Below, one piece after another: positions 37,021 to 47,456 of a stretch of 64,000 bases of DNA. Location of the stretch: NCBI GenBank assembly GCA_905221605.1, contig CAJNDS010002160.1, positions 62,001-126,000 of the forward strand, in the 5' to 3' direction. The position numbers were made by a program, and so were the translations under genes. The notes beneath the pieces are model-generated. The model was not told the DNA's origin and ran no database searches. It saw only the letters and a program-made list of their open reading frames with translations. Source of the DNA: Symbiodinium natans. Taxonomy: Eukaryota > Sar > Dinophyceae > Suessiales > Symbiodiniaceae. Positions within the stretch are counted from its first letter, which is position 1, and every line of letters starts with the position of its first letter.

Positions 37021-37228
37021 GCTGCAAGGCCCGTTCAACTCCTAAGGCTAAGGCCCTCCCAACCTCTTCCGCCGTCATGAGGCGGCGTCATGAGTCAGAA
37101 AGTCAGACCGGGTACAATTGCTAAGGCTGCAAGGCCCGTTCAACTCCTAAGGCTAAGGCCCTCCCAACCTCTTCCGCCGTCATGAGGCGGCGTCATGAGT
37201 CAGATCGTCAGACCGGGTACAATTGCTA
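37021..37228 (+). repeat. 105-bp tandem duplication
   Basis: gctgcaaggcccgttcaact begins at 37021 and again at 37126; copies differ at one or two bases (agtcagaaagtc versus agtcagatcgtc). Each contains a gccgtcatgaggcggc palindrome-like word. Confidence 0.95.
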
Positions 37229-38014
37229 TCGCCACGACAATCTTGAAAATGTCATCTAGAAGAAATCATGATTTTCGCTCGGTGGCCTGAGCTGATGGCT
37301 TCATGCATTGCTTCAAGGAATTCAGTGCTGCGGCCGTCATTGGCCCCATGCGCGAACTTAGCCACTAGTGGACAAATTTCAAGGAATTCAGTGGCCGGGA
37401 TTGACACCGCTGCAGCGCTTCCTGGCAAAGGTCCACTCGGATTATACTCTGTAGCGGCATGTGGCTGCTGTAGAAGCTGCCTTTAGAATACGCCGTGCCG
37501 GGCAACCCTTGCCGTGATTGCGACTGCAGTGCGTGCTAACCGATGGATGTAAAGGTTGTAATCTTGCAGAGATTCGTGGGACCCCATTTCGGCCTAAGCC
37601 GGCCCAGAATGCCGAACATTCCTGTGACCCCTAAAACCCTGAGGCAGAAGGCCCTAAGTTCCATCGGCCATGCTCTGAGTGTGAGAGCTGCCGGGGTGCA
37701 TCTCTGTCTGTAGGCCCAGCTATCTTAAAAGGCTCGAAAACAATCGTGACAAGAATGGGGATAGCTCTCGAAGGAAACGGGTGAAGGCCAAGGAACCTTA
37801 AACCCAAATGTCGGAGAAAAGTCGGCACTGAAGGGCTCCTTCGAATGCTTCGAATGCACTGAGTGCTCTGAGTGCTCTGAGTGCTCTGCCTCCAGAGTTC
37901 TGTTACCTCTGACCAGTTCGGGAGGGCTCCATTTCCACCAGAACCTGAGCTCCCGAAAATGCTGAAACACCTTCTAGTTGGCTGACGTGCTATGTCAGAT
38001 GCCGATGACTGCCG
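37229..38014. other. weak frames; minus-strand Ser/His repeat
   Basis: A GAGTGCTCT minisatellite (about 37859-37887) opens minus frames giving HSEHSEHS. The word caaggaattcagtg occurs twice (37314 and 37380). Confidence 0.35.
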
Positions 38015-38359
38015 ATGGGCCTGGCAGGATGCAGACCATCGCATTACACATCAAACCCAAGCCCGCACCAGCCAAGCATCATTCATAGCTCAGCTCTTCT
38101 ATTCGGAAGCTTTACCAAGCCGTTGAGCTCAGTCCTCAACACAGCACACTGCGCACCCACCGGCAATTTTCCAGACTGGAAGGTGCAAAAGGCTGGAAGC
38201 CTGATTCGGCAGGACTTGCGAGGCACCGATTGGATGCAAAAATATGCCGGGGGAGGGGGGGGGGGGGGTATGGCCGGTGGCTTCGCTGTCACCACTTTGC
38301 AGATTGCCAACCAACTGTGCTGCCACAAGGAGCTGCCTCATGAAACCTGGCATGCATAA
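38015..38359 (+). CDS. open frame, 114 codons
   Basis: Contains GSFTKPLSSVLNTAHCAPTG then TGNFPDWKVQKAGSLIRQDL and a poly-Gly run from a G tract (38251-38268). Ends TAA 38357-38359. The region around the Gly tract may be spurious. Confidence 0.3.
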   Translation: MGLAGCRPSHYTSNPSPHQPSIIHSSALLFGSFTKPLSSVLNTAHCAPTGNFPDWKVQKAGSLIRQDLRGTDWMQKYAGGGGGGGMAGGFAVTTLQIANQLCCHKELPHETWHA

Positions 38360-38663
38360 GTAGGCACGACAGGAGCAAGCGATGACTGCCCAGGCACCTG
38401 AGCCCCAAAACCCAAGACAAGTTTTTGCAAGCTCAAAGCCCAGGCGCCTTTGGAGACCACCTCATGGGCACCCGCTGTTCACCAGGCCGTTTGCTCTCTT
38501 GGCGTCAGTGTCCATTTTATGGATCTAAAGGGTTTGGTTGTTCTGCAACGTGGTGAAATGGGAGAGGAGCCGTTTCGGCTGACGAGTCTTTGTCGCTGCG
38601 TTGTGTCGGGGGGATTCGGCAACTGTGAGCATATAGATCGACAGGCACGAGTTTGGACTATAG

Positions 38664-38791
38664 CTTACGCTTCAAGTTCAGCGATGCAACAGTAGTCCCT
38701 GGACCATCTGCCAAGAGTTTTGTCATGTGCCGGCCAGACGATGCTGCGCTCATGACATGTACATTTACAACAGATGTTGCATGTAGGGAGG
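38664..38791 (+). CDS. candidate exon
   Basis: GACTATAG|C then LRFKFSDATVVPGPSAKSFV, MCRPDDAALMTCTFTTDVAC, G|GTAACC. 42 codons with a beta-sandwich look (alternating F, V, T, C). The frame stays open far beyond the donor (to 39207), so the border is not certain. Confidence 0.45.
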
Positions 38792-39423
38792 GTAACCCTC
38801 GAACCATATCGATATGCTTGGAGCAGACTTGGGCAAGAACTTTCTGGGTGTTGAGAATTCCGGTGATACCTCCATGCACGTGGGCTTGTGAGAAACCTTC
38901 ATGTCTAACGCAGGAATCAAAAGGCATCACCAAGAGCAAGCATTGCGAACCCAGTCCTGCTAAGGGCAGGTGCATAGAATCAGAGCAGGCAAGATCCGCA
39001 AAAGCTGTTATAACAAGTGTTGCATGCGTGCAGTATCTCGTGTTGCCGTCGCTGTGTCGACGTGGATGGCTTGGATTACACTTGGCCCCTGTCAGTGAAG
39101 CCACTATAACCATTCAAGTTGGTCCTTCAGACAAGGTGGGCCAATGCAACAGCTCGAGGAACTTGATCCTGTTGCGACTAGCAACGCTTACCTGCCGAAA
39201 AAGCTAAGAAGCCCCTGAACTTCCTCCGATATCCTCCCTTGAATTGCTCCGTTGAGGAGACTTGGGGATGTACAAGGTCGAGAAGTGCAAAATTGTCTCT
39301 AGATTCACTGAAAGCCTTGTGTAAACTTGTAAACTGGCACCTCGCACCTGTTTCAATGTCTGAAGACTTGCAAGGAGCGCAGCTGGCAGCCCCCCGCCCG
39401 GCCGGCCTCGAGCTCCTTCTCAG

Positions 39424-39533
39424 GGACAGGCGCTACAAAAAAGCTGAAGCTTACCTTTGTGCTGGAATTTGACTGGAGTGCTTTTCGGCATCTGCAGGGA
39501 GTTTTCAGAACTGGGGTCGGACTGCAGGAGGCT
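39424..39533 (+). CDS. candidate exon
   Basis: Acceptor CTCCTTCTCAG; reads TGATKKLKLTFVLEFDWSAF then RHLQGVFRTGVGLQEA, ending GCT|GTATCA. Immediately downstream another frame reads GDVIALHAIDRRRSFALSKF, suggesting that exon limits or a base error remain to be resolved. Confidence 0.42.
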
Positions 39534-40277
39534 GTATCAGGGGGGATGTGATAGCCCTCCACGCCATCGACAGGCGGCGATCCTTTGCGCTCAGCAAATT
39601 CAGGCAAGAGTGTTTGCTGCAAGCCCCAGCCGTCAATTTCACATAAACTACGGTCCGTGATGGTTTTGAATCAAGGCCCCGTCTGCGTATCTCTTGCTGG
39701 CAGAAGTGGATATCTCTTGCAATGGTATAACGTCTGCCTAGCGGAGCCGCTTGCCGGCTCTTCGTGTCATGTTCTTGTGTCAAGGTAGTCCGAGAGATCA
39801 TTGACCGTTGTGGAGCGGTTTGGGGTTGGCATCCGCTTTCGGGTGAAACTTGCTGGGCTAGGGGAGGGAAGAGATGGAGTCCCAAGCTCCTTCAATATTG
39901 AGATGCCAACGCCCCGAGACCCGAGGTTGTAGACAAACCCGAAGCAAAGCCTGAAGTGAAAGACCCTAAGCCCTAAGTTTCCTCAATCCGGAGGACTGAG
40001 GTAAGTACACGTTGTTTTTCTGCATGAGACAAAGCTCTGGTCAAACAATGTACATTGAACCATACTGCCACCTTGCCCCTTGTGGAAGACCTGGGAAGGT
40101 CAGACCCTAATGCCCTATGCTTGCTCGGCTTGCTTGGTGGTCAGTGCATCTCTCCTTGCTGTGAGCGGCCCCAGTTTGAGCAAAATGCTGCGCGGGTTAA
40201 AGAAGAGGTTTTGGTGTGCCTTAACAAGGTTTCGTTGTAATTCATGGCAGACAGCCGGACTGTCACGGCGCATGCAG

Positions 40278-40505
40278 GCTTTGGCGGCTATGGGCACACA
40301 GCCGCTAGTAGCCCTAGCGGCCTTGCCGGTGGCACCTACGCGCCAGGATCCCAGCGACGGTCTTTCTTTCAACTTGACTGGTGGCGAAGATCTCGGACAG
40401 TATTCGACGATCATACACGAACTACAGGAGCAGGCTTGCATCTGCAGATCTCCCAAGCTAACGCAGATTCATGTGCGGGTTGCATGGCGGCATCCTGACA
40501 TCTGG
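40278..40505 (+). CDS. candidate exon, 76 codons
   Basis: CATGCAG|GCT, phase 0 at both ends. Reads ALAAMGTQPLVALAALPVAP, then SFNLTGGEDLGQYSTIIHEL, and ends RVAWRHPDIW|GTGAGC. Strong codon character and good donor. Confidence 0.55.
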
Positions 40506-40616
40506 GTGAGCACTCCACCCTGCCGCTGAGCTACAGCAAGTGTGCTTAAAAGTCATCACCACCCCATCCCAGGGCACGCAAGAACACCCAACAAGAAGAT
40601 GTTACACTCTTCTGTC

Positions 40617-40675
40617 CTTCTCTCTCTCGCTTGCTCTCTCTCCGTCTCTCTCTCTCTCTCACTCTGTCTCTGTGC
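40617..40675 (+). repeat. (TC)n tract
   Basis: Pyrimidine microsatellite; also a potential polypyrimidine tract for the next exon. Confidence 0.85.
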
Positions 40676-40687
40676 CTCTGTTGCAAG

Positions 40688-40812
40688 ATTCCGCAGCTGA
40701 GCGCCGTAGGTTGGAACAGGTGCAACGTCTAAACTACGTGCGAACTGAATCCAGGGCGGAAGCGGCACCAGGCTCCTTCACAGGCATGGCCCTCGGCTCA
40801 CCCCATCTCTAG
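40688..40812 (+). CDS. candidate exon, coiled-coil start
   Basis: After the CT tract and TTGCAAG: SAAERRRLEQ then CAG|GTGCAA donor, or open to TAG 40810-40812 (QRLNYVRTESRAEAAPGSFT). Confidence 0.38.
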
Positions 40813-42060
40813 CAGACGACCATCTGCCCCAAGTAAGATGTTTTCACGCCCTTGTGCCTGAACAAGTACGTAGAGGTACCCCTATGATTCTTGTCACGAG
40901 TTAATGATTGCCGCATCTCACCAGCCACCGTTCAGCCACTGAAGGATTCTGTAGCCACGTTCTGCAAAACACGTAATTACCTGGTTTAGTCAGGGATTCA
41001 GGGACTATGCAGATCTAGAGGGAGGCTGAGGACAGGCCGTTTGAGAGGTCTATTGTGGCATCTTATGATTGCGTTTGGCAGGTGGTGGCTACGCGTCACC
41101 TGCTCCTGTTTCGAGCTCGTTTTCAGGCCAGACCTCAGCGTATCCAAAGTTGTGGTGCTCAGCACTCACGTTCAAAGGGCCGCAAACAAGTCTCCCTGTT
41201 CTGGTAGCCTGACAGCCTGTGAAGACTGAAGTCTGCTGCGAGCCTGTTGGAAGAATCGTCTGAGAGGGTTTCGGGTTCGCCTTCTCTGGCTGAACGGCAG
41301 CTAGTAAGAAGTTGAGACCTGACATGCCTCAGCGCAAAGGAATGTGTGAGGCAATCGTTGAAGCTTCAGCAAGCGGAGCCCCCAAACTCACAGCGTCTGT
41401 GCCAGAGCGCAAGTGCAGAGTCTGGTACACTGCAGGTCGCACCACAGCAGTGGAAAGGATGCCAGTTCCGGGGTCATTTGTGATTACCAGCAGACGCAAC
41501 ATGGGCATCGGTTGCTACAGAACCCAACCCTGTAGGCATGCCTGCTGCGCAGCAACCTGCCAGGAGCCCAGAGCCAGGTAGCCTTTTAGGCCGCTTCAGC
41601 CTAGGCCTAGGGTTATGTTCAGCGGTTCTGCCTTGAGATGCACGCTTCATTACAGCATGGCATTTAGAAAGCCGCGCGGAAATTGCTTGTCAAGAAGTTG
41701 TGGCTGCATTACGCATAGCATGCCAGAGATTATATGCTATGCCTGAATCAGCCAAAAACCCTTTGTGAAATGAGATTCAGCACGATGCCAGAATCATGTG
41801 CAGCCAAATGCGTTTAGCTGCTGAGTCCGCGTGCTTACCAAGGTGGCTCCAAACGTTGCCGGGGTCCAATAATTTGGTCTACAAGCAAGCACGATTAGGG
41901 AGGGAGGGGAGTCCACTGCTCGCTTGCAAGTAAGTTGCGCCGATTTCACATCCTCACCTTTTCGAAAGCCGTCGATCCCCGGAAAGACTTGGGATTTCAG
42001 TCTTCAGGCGTTTTGGGGCTCTGAGTTACTGCTCAAATTGTTCGCAGGGCTTTATCCCAG
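40813..42060. other. open plus frames, uncertain
   Basis: 41312-41581 (89 codons, ASGAPKLTASVPERKCRVWY) and about 41080-41217 (GGGYASPAPVSSSFSGQTSA) are protein-like but lack clear borders. No repeats. Confidence 0.3.
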
Positions 42061-42142
42061 GCAAGCATGGCTATCAGGTCGGACGGCCCAAGGCCGCGGC
42101 AGCGGCCGCCGAGGACTCCGAAGATGATCTCGCAGGCACGGA
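42061..42142 (+). CDS. candidate exon with AT-hook-like motif
   Basis: GCTTTATCCCAG|GC then KHGYQVGRPKAAAAAAEDSE and DDLAGT, GA|GTGATG. GRPK followed by Ala run and acidic tail resembles AT-hook or histone-tail-like segments of chromatin proteins; that reading is speculative. Confidence 0.42.
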
Positions 42143-42982
42143 GTGATGCGGAGTGTTGGAGGATGAGGTATGATTCGCATTTGGTGAATTGCTGGTGATG
42201 CCTTCGCTTGGCGTTGGCGGTGAATACTTCATCAGTCGGAGTGCTCGAACTCTTCGGGGTTCTAGCTCCAGGGCTGCCCTGACGATGGCCAGTGGAGGGT
42301 GGCGGATACAGTTACGGAGTTACGGCTTGCCCTCAGATCCCAGAGCTTGGGTTTGCAAACCTTCGTGACAATCCCAAGGGTTGGTTTTTTGGTTTGCGTC
42401 AGATCTCTTCAGATCTCTTTGGGTTTTTGGAGCAGGCCTACTCGCTTGGAGCTCTGCAGCCCTTAGCATCCTTACAGCCCTTTCCTGAAGGTTGGGATTC
42501 ATGATGCGTTTGTCTCAGAGGCTGGCGGGCATGTCTGAGGAAGGGAAGAGCAGCCCCATGAAGGGAGATGCAGAGTGAGCTGGGAAGTTATTCGTTATAG
42601 TAATAGGCGGCAAAGTGTTAAGAGAGCCTAGTCAAACGGCCCAGAGTCGAGTTAGAGGCATTGCTTGGTTGGCTTGAGTTCAAGATTTGTAGGCTTCAGT
42701 TGCAGCCTTACATGGATTCATGCGAGAGCGTTCGCACGGCAGGGGAGTTTTGCTCGAGAGCTGGGCTGCGCGAACACGCACCGACATGAACATATATCTC
42801 TGGCCTCAACCACTCCTCTTGTTTGTATCCCAGAGACTGCTGGTGTTACTACCATTTGGTCGGCTACACGCAGAGCCACTGTGAAAGTCAAGCGAAGCTG
42901 GCGATGGGGCGGGCTTTGCCTTTGCAGCCTTTGGGTCTAGGCTGAACTCAGTGAACTCAGTGAACTCCGTGAACCACCCCAG
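42143..42982. other. no certain gene
   Basis: A 9-bp minisatellite (GAACTCAGT, 42943-42967) lies just before the next exon. Short plus frames only. Confidence 0.35.
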
Positions 42983-43239
42983 AGAAGTTGCAGCCAACAT
43001 TCGCGAGTCAACCCTGCAAGATCCTCCAATTGTATTGCAAGAGCTCGAGTGGAGTACCGCCCACCATGGCTTTCTCAAAGCTGCAGCAGCAGTCCACGTC
43101 ACAAGTGAAGATGCTTGGCAGCGATTGGCACGAATGCTGAAACCCGAAGCGGACAGAACGACACAGTCAAGCAAGACCTTCGCTCTCGAGCGGAGCGGGG
43201 TTGAAAGATCCTCTAAGGATGGAGCTGATTGCGGCTCAG
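42983..43239 (+). CDS. candidate exon, 85 codons
   Basis: ACCCCAG|A then EVAANIRESTLQDPPIVLQE, AVHVTSEDAWQRLARMLKPE and a Ser/Arg/Glu tail; G|GTGGGA after CTCAG. Phase 1 in and 1 out. Strong codon character; helix-rich. Family unknown. Confidence 0.58.
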
Positions 43240-43655
43240 GTGGGACGGGCTTGAAGGTTTGAGGGTCGGGTGTTTAGGCTGAAGTTTTGTGAGTAGAGTT
43301 CAATGGGTTTCAGTATGATTTTCCCAAGCTCTCACACGCCAACAGTCTGAGCCTTCTGCAAGCAGGAGCCTCTCGTAATGAATGACGAATCAAGCTATGC
43401 GTTCAACTTCGCCTGCAGTCCCAGAGGCAAGGATCCTCGAGCTTAGCTCCGGCCTTAGCAAGTCATTCTTGAACCCATGGTTGCCCTCGGCCAAGTGAAA
43501 GCACTTAATCTCCGAGCCCTGGCTGTCGACTGCTCGGCTGTTTACGTGTGACCTTCAACTCAAGCCCTGAACTGCATGCTGAAGCAGAAAGACCACCTAA
43601 CCTGAAGCACCCGTGACCCCAAGCCTCGACCACAAACTTCGCAAAACTCGAAGCC

Positions 43656-43919
43656 TTGAAAAGCCTTGGGACACCAATGGCACCTCTCCGACCTCTCCGA
43701 CCTCTCCGACCTCTCCGCCTCTGGTGTGCCCTGCTTCTGGCCGTGGCTCCGGGAACTTCGCTCTGGATCTCAGGTTGCGTGGGACATGGGGGGGGCCACA
43801 TGCCTTTGGGCGTTTCATTCATTCAGGAGGAGGTCCCCGTGCAAGTCAATTCGCAAAGTAGCATGAGCTGCCGGCAGGGGTGCGAGAGCGCGAAAAGCGG
43901 GCTGGAGGGTGACTTGTAG
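43656..43919 (+). CDS. open frame with secreted-protein-like start
   Basis: After a minisatellite-coded PLRPLRPLRPLR run, the frame reads LWCALLLAVAPGTSLWISGC then GHMPLGVSFIQEEVPVQVNS and stops at TAG. The hydrophobic stretch resembles a signal anchor. The overlapping (CTCCGACCT)4 minisatellite at 43680-43718 makes openness less informative. Confidence 0.3.
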   Translation: MKSLGTPMAPLRPLRPLRPLRLWCALLLAVAPGTSLWISGCVGHGGGHMPLGVSFIQEEVPVQVNSQSSMSCRQGCESAKSGLEGDL

Positions 43920-44255
43920 AGAGGCTTGCAGGCTTGGAGCGCATCTGGATCGCCTAGAGTCATTCTAACGCGTTTTAGGAGAACGAAACAAATGCCCTGA
44001 AGGAGGCCCTGCACATGTCGCGTTTAAAAGGGACTGCACTGCATGCTTAATTAGATTGCTTTCGGCCACGTCAGTGAACCTCCTGTGGCGACAGGCTTTC
44101 GACGTGCTGGATCTCCTGGAGCTCGTGCACGCGTCGCGAGACAGCTCTTCAGCGAGTGCATCTGCAGCACTTGAATCATCTTGAATCAACAGAGTCGGCT
44201 TTTTGGAAGTCGCATCTAATACTGTTCTTCTGGCGTAAAGAACTTCCATACATTG

Positions 44256-44697
44256 CAGGCCGAGGTGCTCTGGTACGGTTTCCTACCAGGCACAAGCATG
44301 GGAACACAATTGCGAAACGCGTTTTCGATTATTAGTTATCATCTTCACGACTTTTCTGGTATTTTCTTCACGACTGCACGGCCAGGATGGGGTGCGGCTA
44401 CTTCCAAGGATGTTGGGGATTTCAGAACTTACAGCACCCTCCATATAGACCACTCCGCACCACTTCGGCTGATCGACTGCAATACTACGTTCTCCTGGGC
44501 ACAGAATTTTCCCTTGTCCTCCATTCGCAAATCCAAGGAACCTCTTTTACCGCCGCAGCGACCGGCCATTCTCAACCTGGTACGGCCCTCCCGTGGTCCC
44601 CGATGAAGACATCAAGCGGTGCCTCTTTTCGAATCTATCTTCTCTTTCGGTTTCGATGTGGAGGGTTCCGGTCTCTGGATTGTTTGAGTTTGCGCAG
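44256..44697 (+). CDS. coding region upstream of the large exon, frame uncertain
   Basis: Three plus frames look protein-like in part: AEVLWYGFLPGTSMGTQLRN (44256 on), TSADRLQYYVLLGTEFSLVL (about 44447 on) and NLFYRRSDRPFSTWYGPPVV, DEDIKR (44541 on). Probably contains at least one exon of the gene that ends at 45419, but limits could not be fixed. Confidence 0.4.
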
Positions 44698-45419
44698 GTA
44701 ATTATACACCACATGGTAGTGACGAGTGTGCGTTGTCGTTTGGGCCTATGACCAGGTACGTGGACCTGGTGCTGGCCGATCCCATGAGTCCAGTGAACGA
44801 TCCTGCTGTTCCCGACTTCATCGAGCGTGAGGTGTATTTTGTGGTAGTTCGCTTCGTCTTGCAGATGGTCCATTATGCTTTTGGTGTTGTGGACCAACGG
44901 GCCCTGTTTGGACAGACACTGTACATGCTGCAATACCAGGACAAAGAGAACGTGGGCCTGCGTCCCGCAAACGTGGAGCTCACCCCCGAGATGATAAACT
45001 TCGCCATGCGAGAGGTCGTGTTCCCATCCAAGGGAGACAAAGCAATCTTCAATCCCGCAACAGACAGGATTATTTACAAAAACTCCGTCAAGTTTGCCTT
45101 GCGGCTGGTAATTGACATGGTCTCCTCCGTTCGGCTGTCTGCTTGTGGATTACGAATCCGCCTCGATGTCTCCGCTGACCCCAAGACCGCACGCAAGTCG
45201 CTGAAGCAGGGCAGGCTGGATCTCACGACGTTCGAAAAAACTTGCGCGCCCTTGATTAAGGACTTGATGGCACAACGGAGCCTGCCTCTGCCTGGTGGTT
45301 TGCAAGAGGCTCTCTACAAGAACCTCTTGCGCACTCTGGCCTTCTGTGCTGCAGCAGCTGTTGAATCGTCTCAGCTCGACATTTTCGGGATTAGCGTGGA
45401 TCCCAAGCTGGGTAGATAG
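44698..45419 (+). CDS. large 3' exon, strongest coding call of the window
   Basis: Acceptor TGTTTGAGTTTGCGCAG. 240 codons, first NYTPHGSDECALSFGPMTRY, then hydrophobic FIEREVYFVVVRFVLQMVHY, a middle part NVELTPEMINFAMREVVFPS, and a C-terminal helical part LKQGRLDLTTFEKTCAPLIK ending FGISVDPKLGR and TAG. Codons are consistently C/G-ending. No family recognised. The lack of introns over 720 nt contrasts with the tiny exons around it. Confidence 0.75.
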
Positions 45420-45519
45420 CTGGCCTTGCGGACCTATCAGCCCAGGCAGGCAATGAATCTCTGACACTGAGTATTTCTGAGTCAACTTCATCTCCTGGAG
45501 AGGGAGGTTATGCGCCGTG

Positions 45520-45565
45520 ATGCGACACCTTCTCAATAACTCCTTCAAGGGCCCCGATGTCGTAG
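45520..45565 (+). CDS. possible first exon of the next gene
   Basis: ATG-initiated frame MRHLLNNSFKGPDVV ending G|GTAAGG, a strong donor, 100 bp after the stop of the previous gene. The minus strand is open for 230 codons across 45842-45150, so this is tentative. Confidence 0.28.
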
Positions 45566-46921
45566 GTAAGGTATCGGTGCGGTTTCTCTGGGTGGCCCTT
45601 GACGCATTTCTGGAGCAACCACATATGGGCACCGCGGAAACGGCCGGTCCTTCATGTCCTTCACTGCCTGACGTGTTTGGGCAGTGCACAATATACATCC
45701 GAATTCTGCCGATGCTCAAAGCCTCCAAGCCTGGAAAAGCTCGGGCTAATACTCCCGTCGATGAAAGATGTTCTTTGCACAGGTTCTGGACTCGGGGTTG
45801 ATGGAAATTTCTGCTGGTAGGAGCTTTCGGTTCCCAGGACATGATACGGCCTTGGCGTTGAGTCCACTAGAGGTTAGTCCCTTGCCAGGTCCTTGCTACA
45901 ATCGCAAGAAGCTGCTTCTAGCATTCTGTGCTTTGTGTCTGGGCTCCAAGGTAAAGAGCTCTCTGAAGCTCATCGAAGGAGCGCGTTCGTTTCCGCTGCG
46001 TGGTATGTGAGGCCCAGGGCCGCTTCTGAATGCTGAGGAGCCCAAGTTCAGAGTCTACACACACGAGTAGCTCCGTGGGCAAGTCCGCCGCTGCTGACCA
46101 AGGCGGATCAGCAGATGCTCAGTGTTGCAGAACAAGAGGGTGGTCGTTATCGGGAAACGCTGCCAAGGGCGGTGTAGTGCTTAAACTTCCTTCACGAAAA
46201 TTTGCGGCACAATGCCAGTGACGCTGTTGCACTACAGCATGCTTGATCTTCGGAACCTGTCGCTAGCGAAGGCATCGAAGAGCTGATTCGTGACCTCCGA
46301 CAAAGCCAGGAGGACTATTCCGGGCACACCTGCCGTAAATGTTGCAACGTGTTGACATGTTCCAATCTAATCCCTGACGTCCTGGGAGCAAGGGCTCTTG
46401 CATCGGACGTGCTTGGGATGAGCACTTTAAGACCAAAGCAGTGTTACACACGGCCCTACAGCAGTAATGTCCACAACCAGCTTGAAAATCGCAAGGTCAG
46501 AGTTCAGGGTTTTGGGGTCATTAACAGTAGGTCTTAGGCCGAGGGCTGGATGCAAAAGGCGTGAATCTACTTGTGGGAGTTTGCAGTGGTCACTTATTTT
46601 GTGGACTCGCTCACAAGTAGCATTTGACACTTAGACTTGTTATGTACTTGGTGCGGCTGCGAGCTAGGTTCGGCTGCATCCGGAAGTTCCCCCAAACCAC
46701 AACACTGTCACAACACCTCAGACCTCTGCGCCTGATTCGTCATCAGCCCATCGGAGGAGCTCCAGTCCGCAGTTGAGGTCCCATTCTGGTGGGTACACAC
46801 TTCTTTCATGATCGGGGTCTCAACGGCTTGGAAGCTTCAATCGTTGAAGCGTGTGGGTACAGTTGTGATGCGTTCCCTTCGGCCCGAAGTTTCCTCAAAG
46901 AGAGCCGTCCTTCCAGTGCAG
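45566..46921. other. no certain gene
   Basis: Short frames on both strands, no repeats or clear exon borders until 46922. Confidence 0.35.
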
Positions 46922-46966
46922 GCCGCTGAGGCCTCGGCGGGTGAAGCGAACGAGGCGAAGACGGAG
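46922..46966 (+). CDS. 45-nt coiled-coil-type exon
   Basis: CCTTCCAGTGCAG| AAEASAGEANEAKTE |GTGAAT. Exactly 15 codons, phase 0 at both ends. Shares size, phase and composition with exons at 51373, 56639, 59602, 59792 and 60534. Confidence 0.5.
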
Positions 46967-47006
46967 GTGAATGCTGGAAGCCAAGGAAGCCCCTAAACCC
47001 TAAATC

Positions 47007-47456
47007 CTAAGAAGCCTGAGTTGCCTTGCTTCTGATGTTTTTCTTGGGGCTGCAGAAGATGTGTAGGAGAGTGTCCGTGGAGGTGTAGGTGCAGGAGGTA
47101 GATTTTGGTGTAGGTGTCAGCTTCGGATTAGGAAGCTGTGCTAGTTCGGCACGCAGTAGCGTGCGTATTTCATAGCTCACGTTGGGCGCAGCGGATTTTG
47201 ATGCCTGATCTACGTTTGCACGATTCAAGCTGTCAAATGTTTCTTGGACCTGGATGTCTTGGCCTACAGGAGGACAGGGAGGGTTGTAGTACTGCATGTT
47301 TGCTTGATTTGTAAGAACTACTGCTCTTAATTGCACTCTAACTGAAGGCTTGCCTGCATCGTCTTCTGGTTTCGGATCGGTGTAGCAGTACAGCCTGCTG
47401 CCTAGTTGTAGATACGGACTGCAGTTCGTGGAGATTGCCCGAACAACAACTGCCAT
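47007..47456 (-). CDS. minus-strand ORF, 149 codons
   Basis: From ATG: MAVVVRAISTNCSPYLQLGS, later QYYNPPCPPVGQDIQVQETF and NVSYEIRTLLRAELAQLPNP, ending Lys/Ser-rich. Balanced composition and no strong competitor on the plus strand. Could be a single-exon gene or a long exon. Function unknown. Confidence 0.42.
   Translation of the reverse strand: MAVVVRAISTNCSPYLQLGSRLYCYTDPKPEDDAGKPSVRVQLRAVVLTNQANMQYYNPPCPPVGQDIQVQETFDSLNRANVDQASKSAAPNVSYEIRTLLRAELAQLPNPKLTPTPKSTSCTYTSTDTLLHIFCSPKKNIRSKATQAS

Noticed and set aside
45150-45842. 230-codon minus-strand ORF
   Set aside because: Overlaps the much better plus-strand exon 44698-45419, whose codon bias can leave the opposite strand open.
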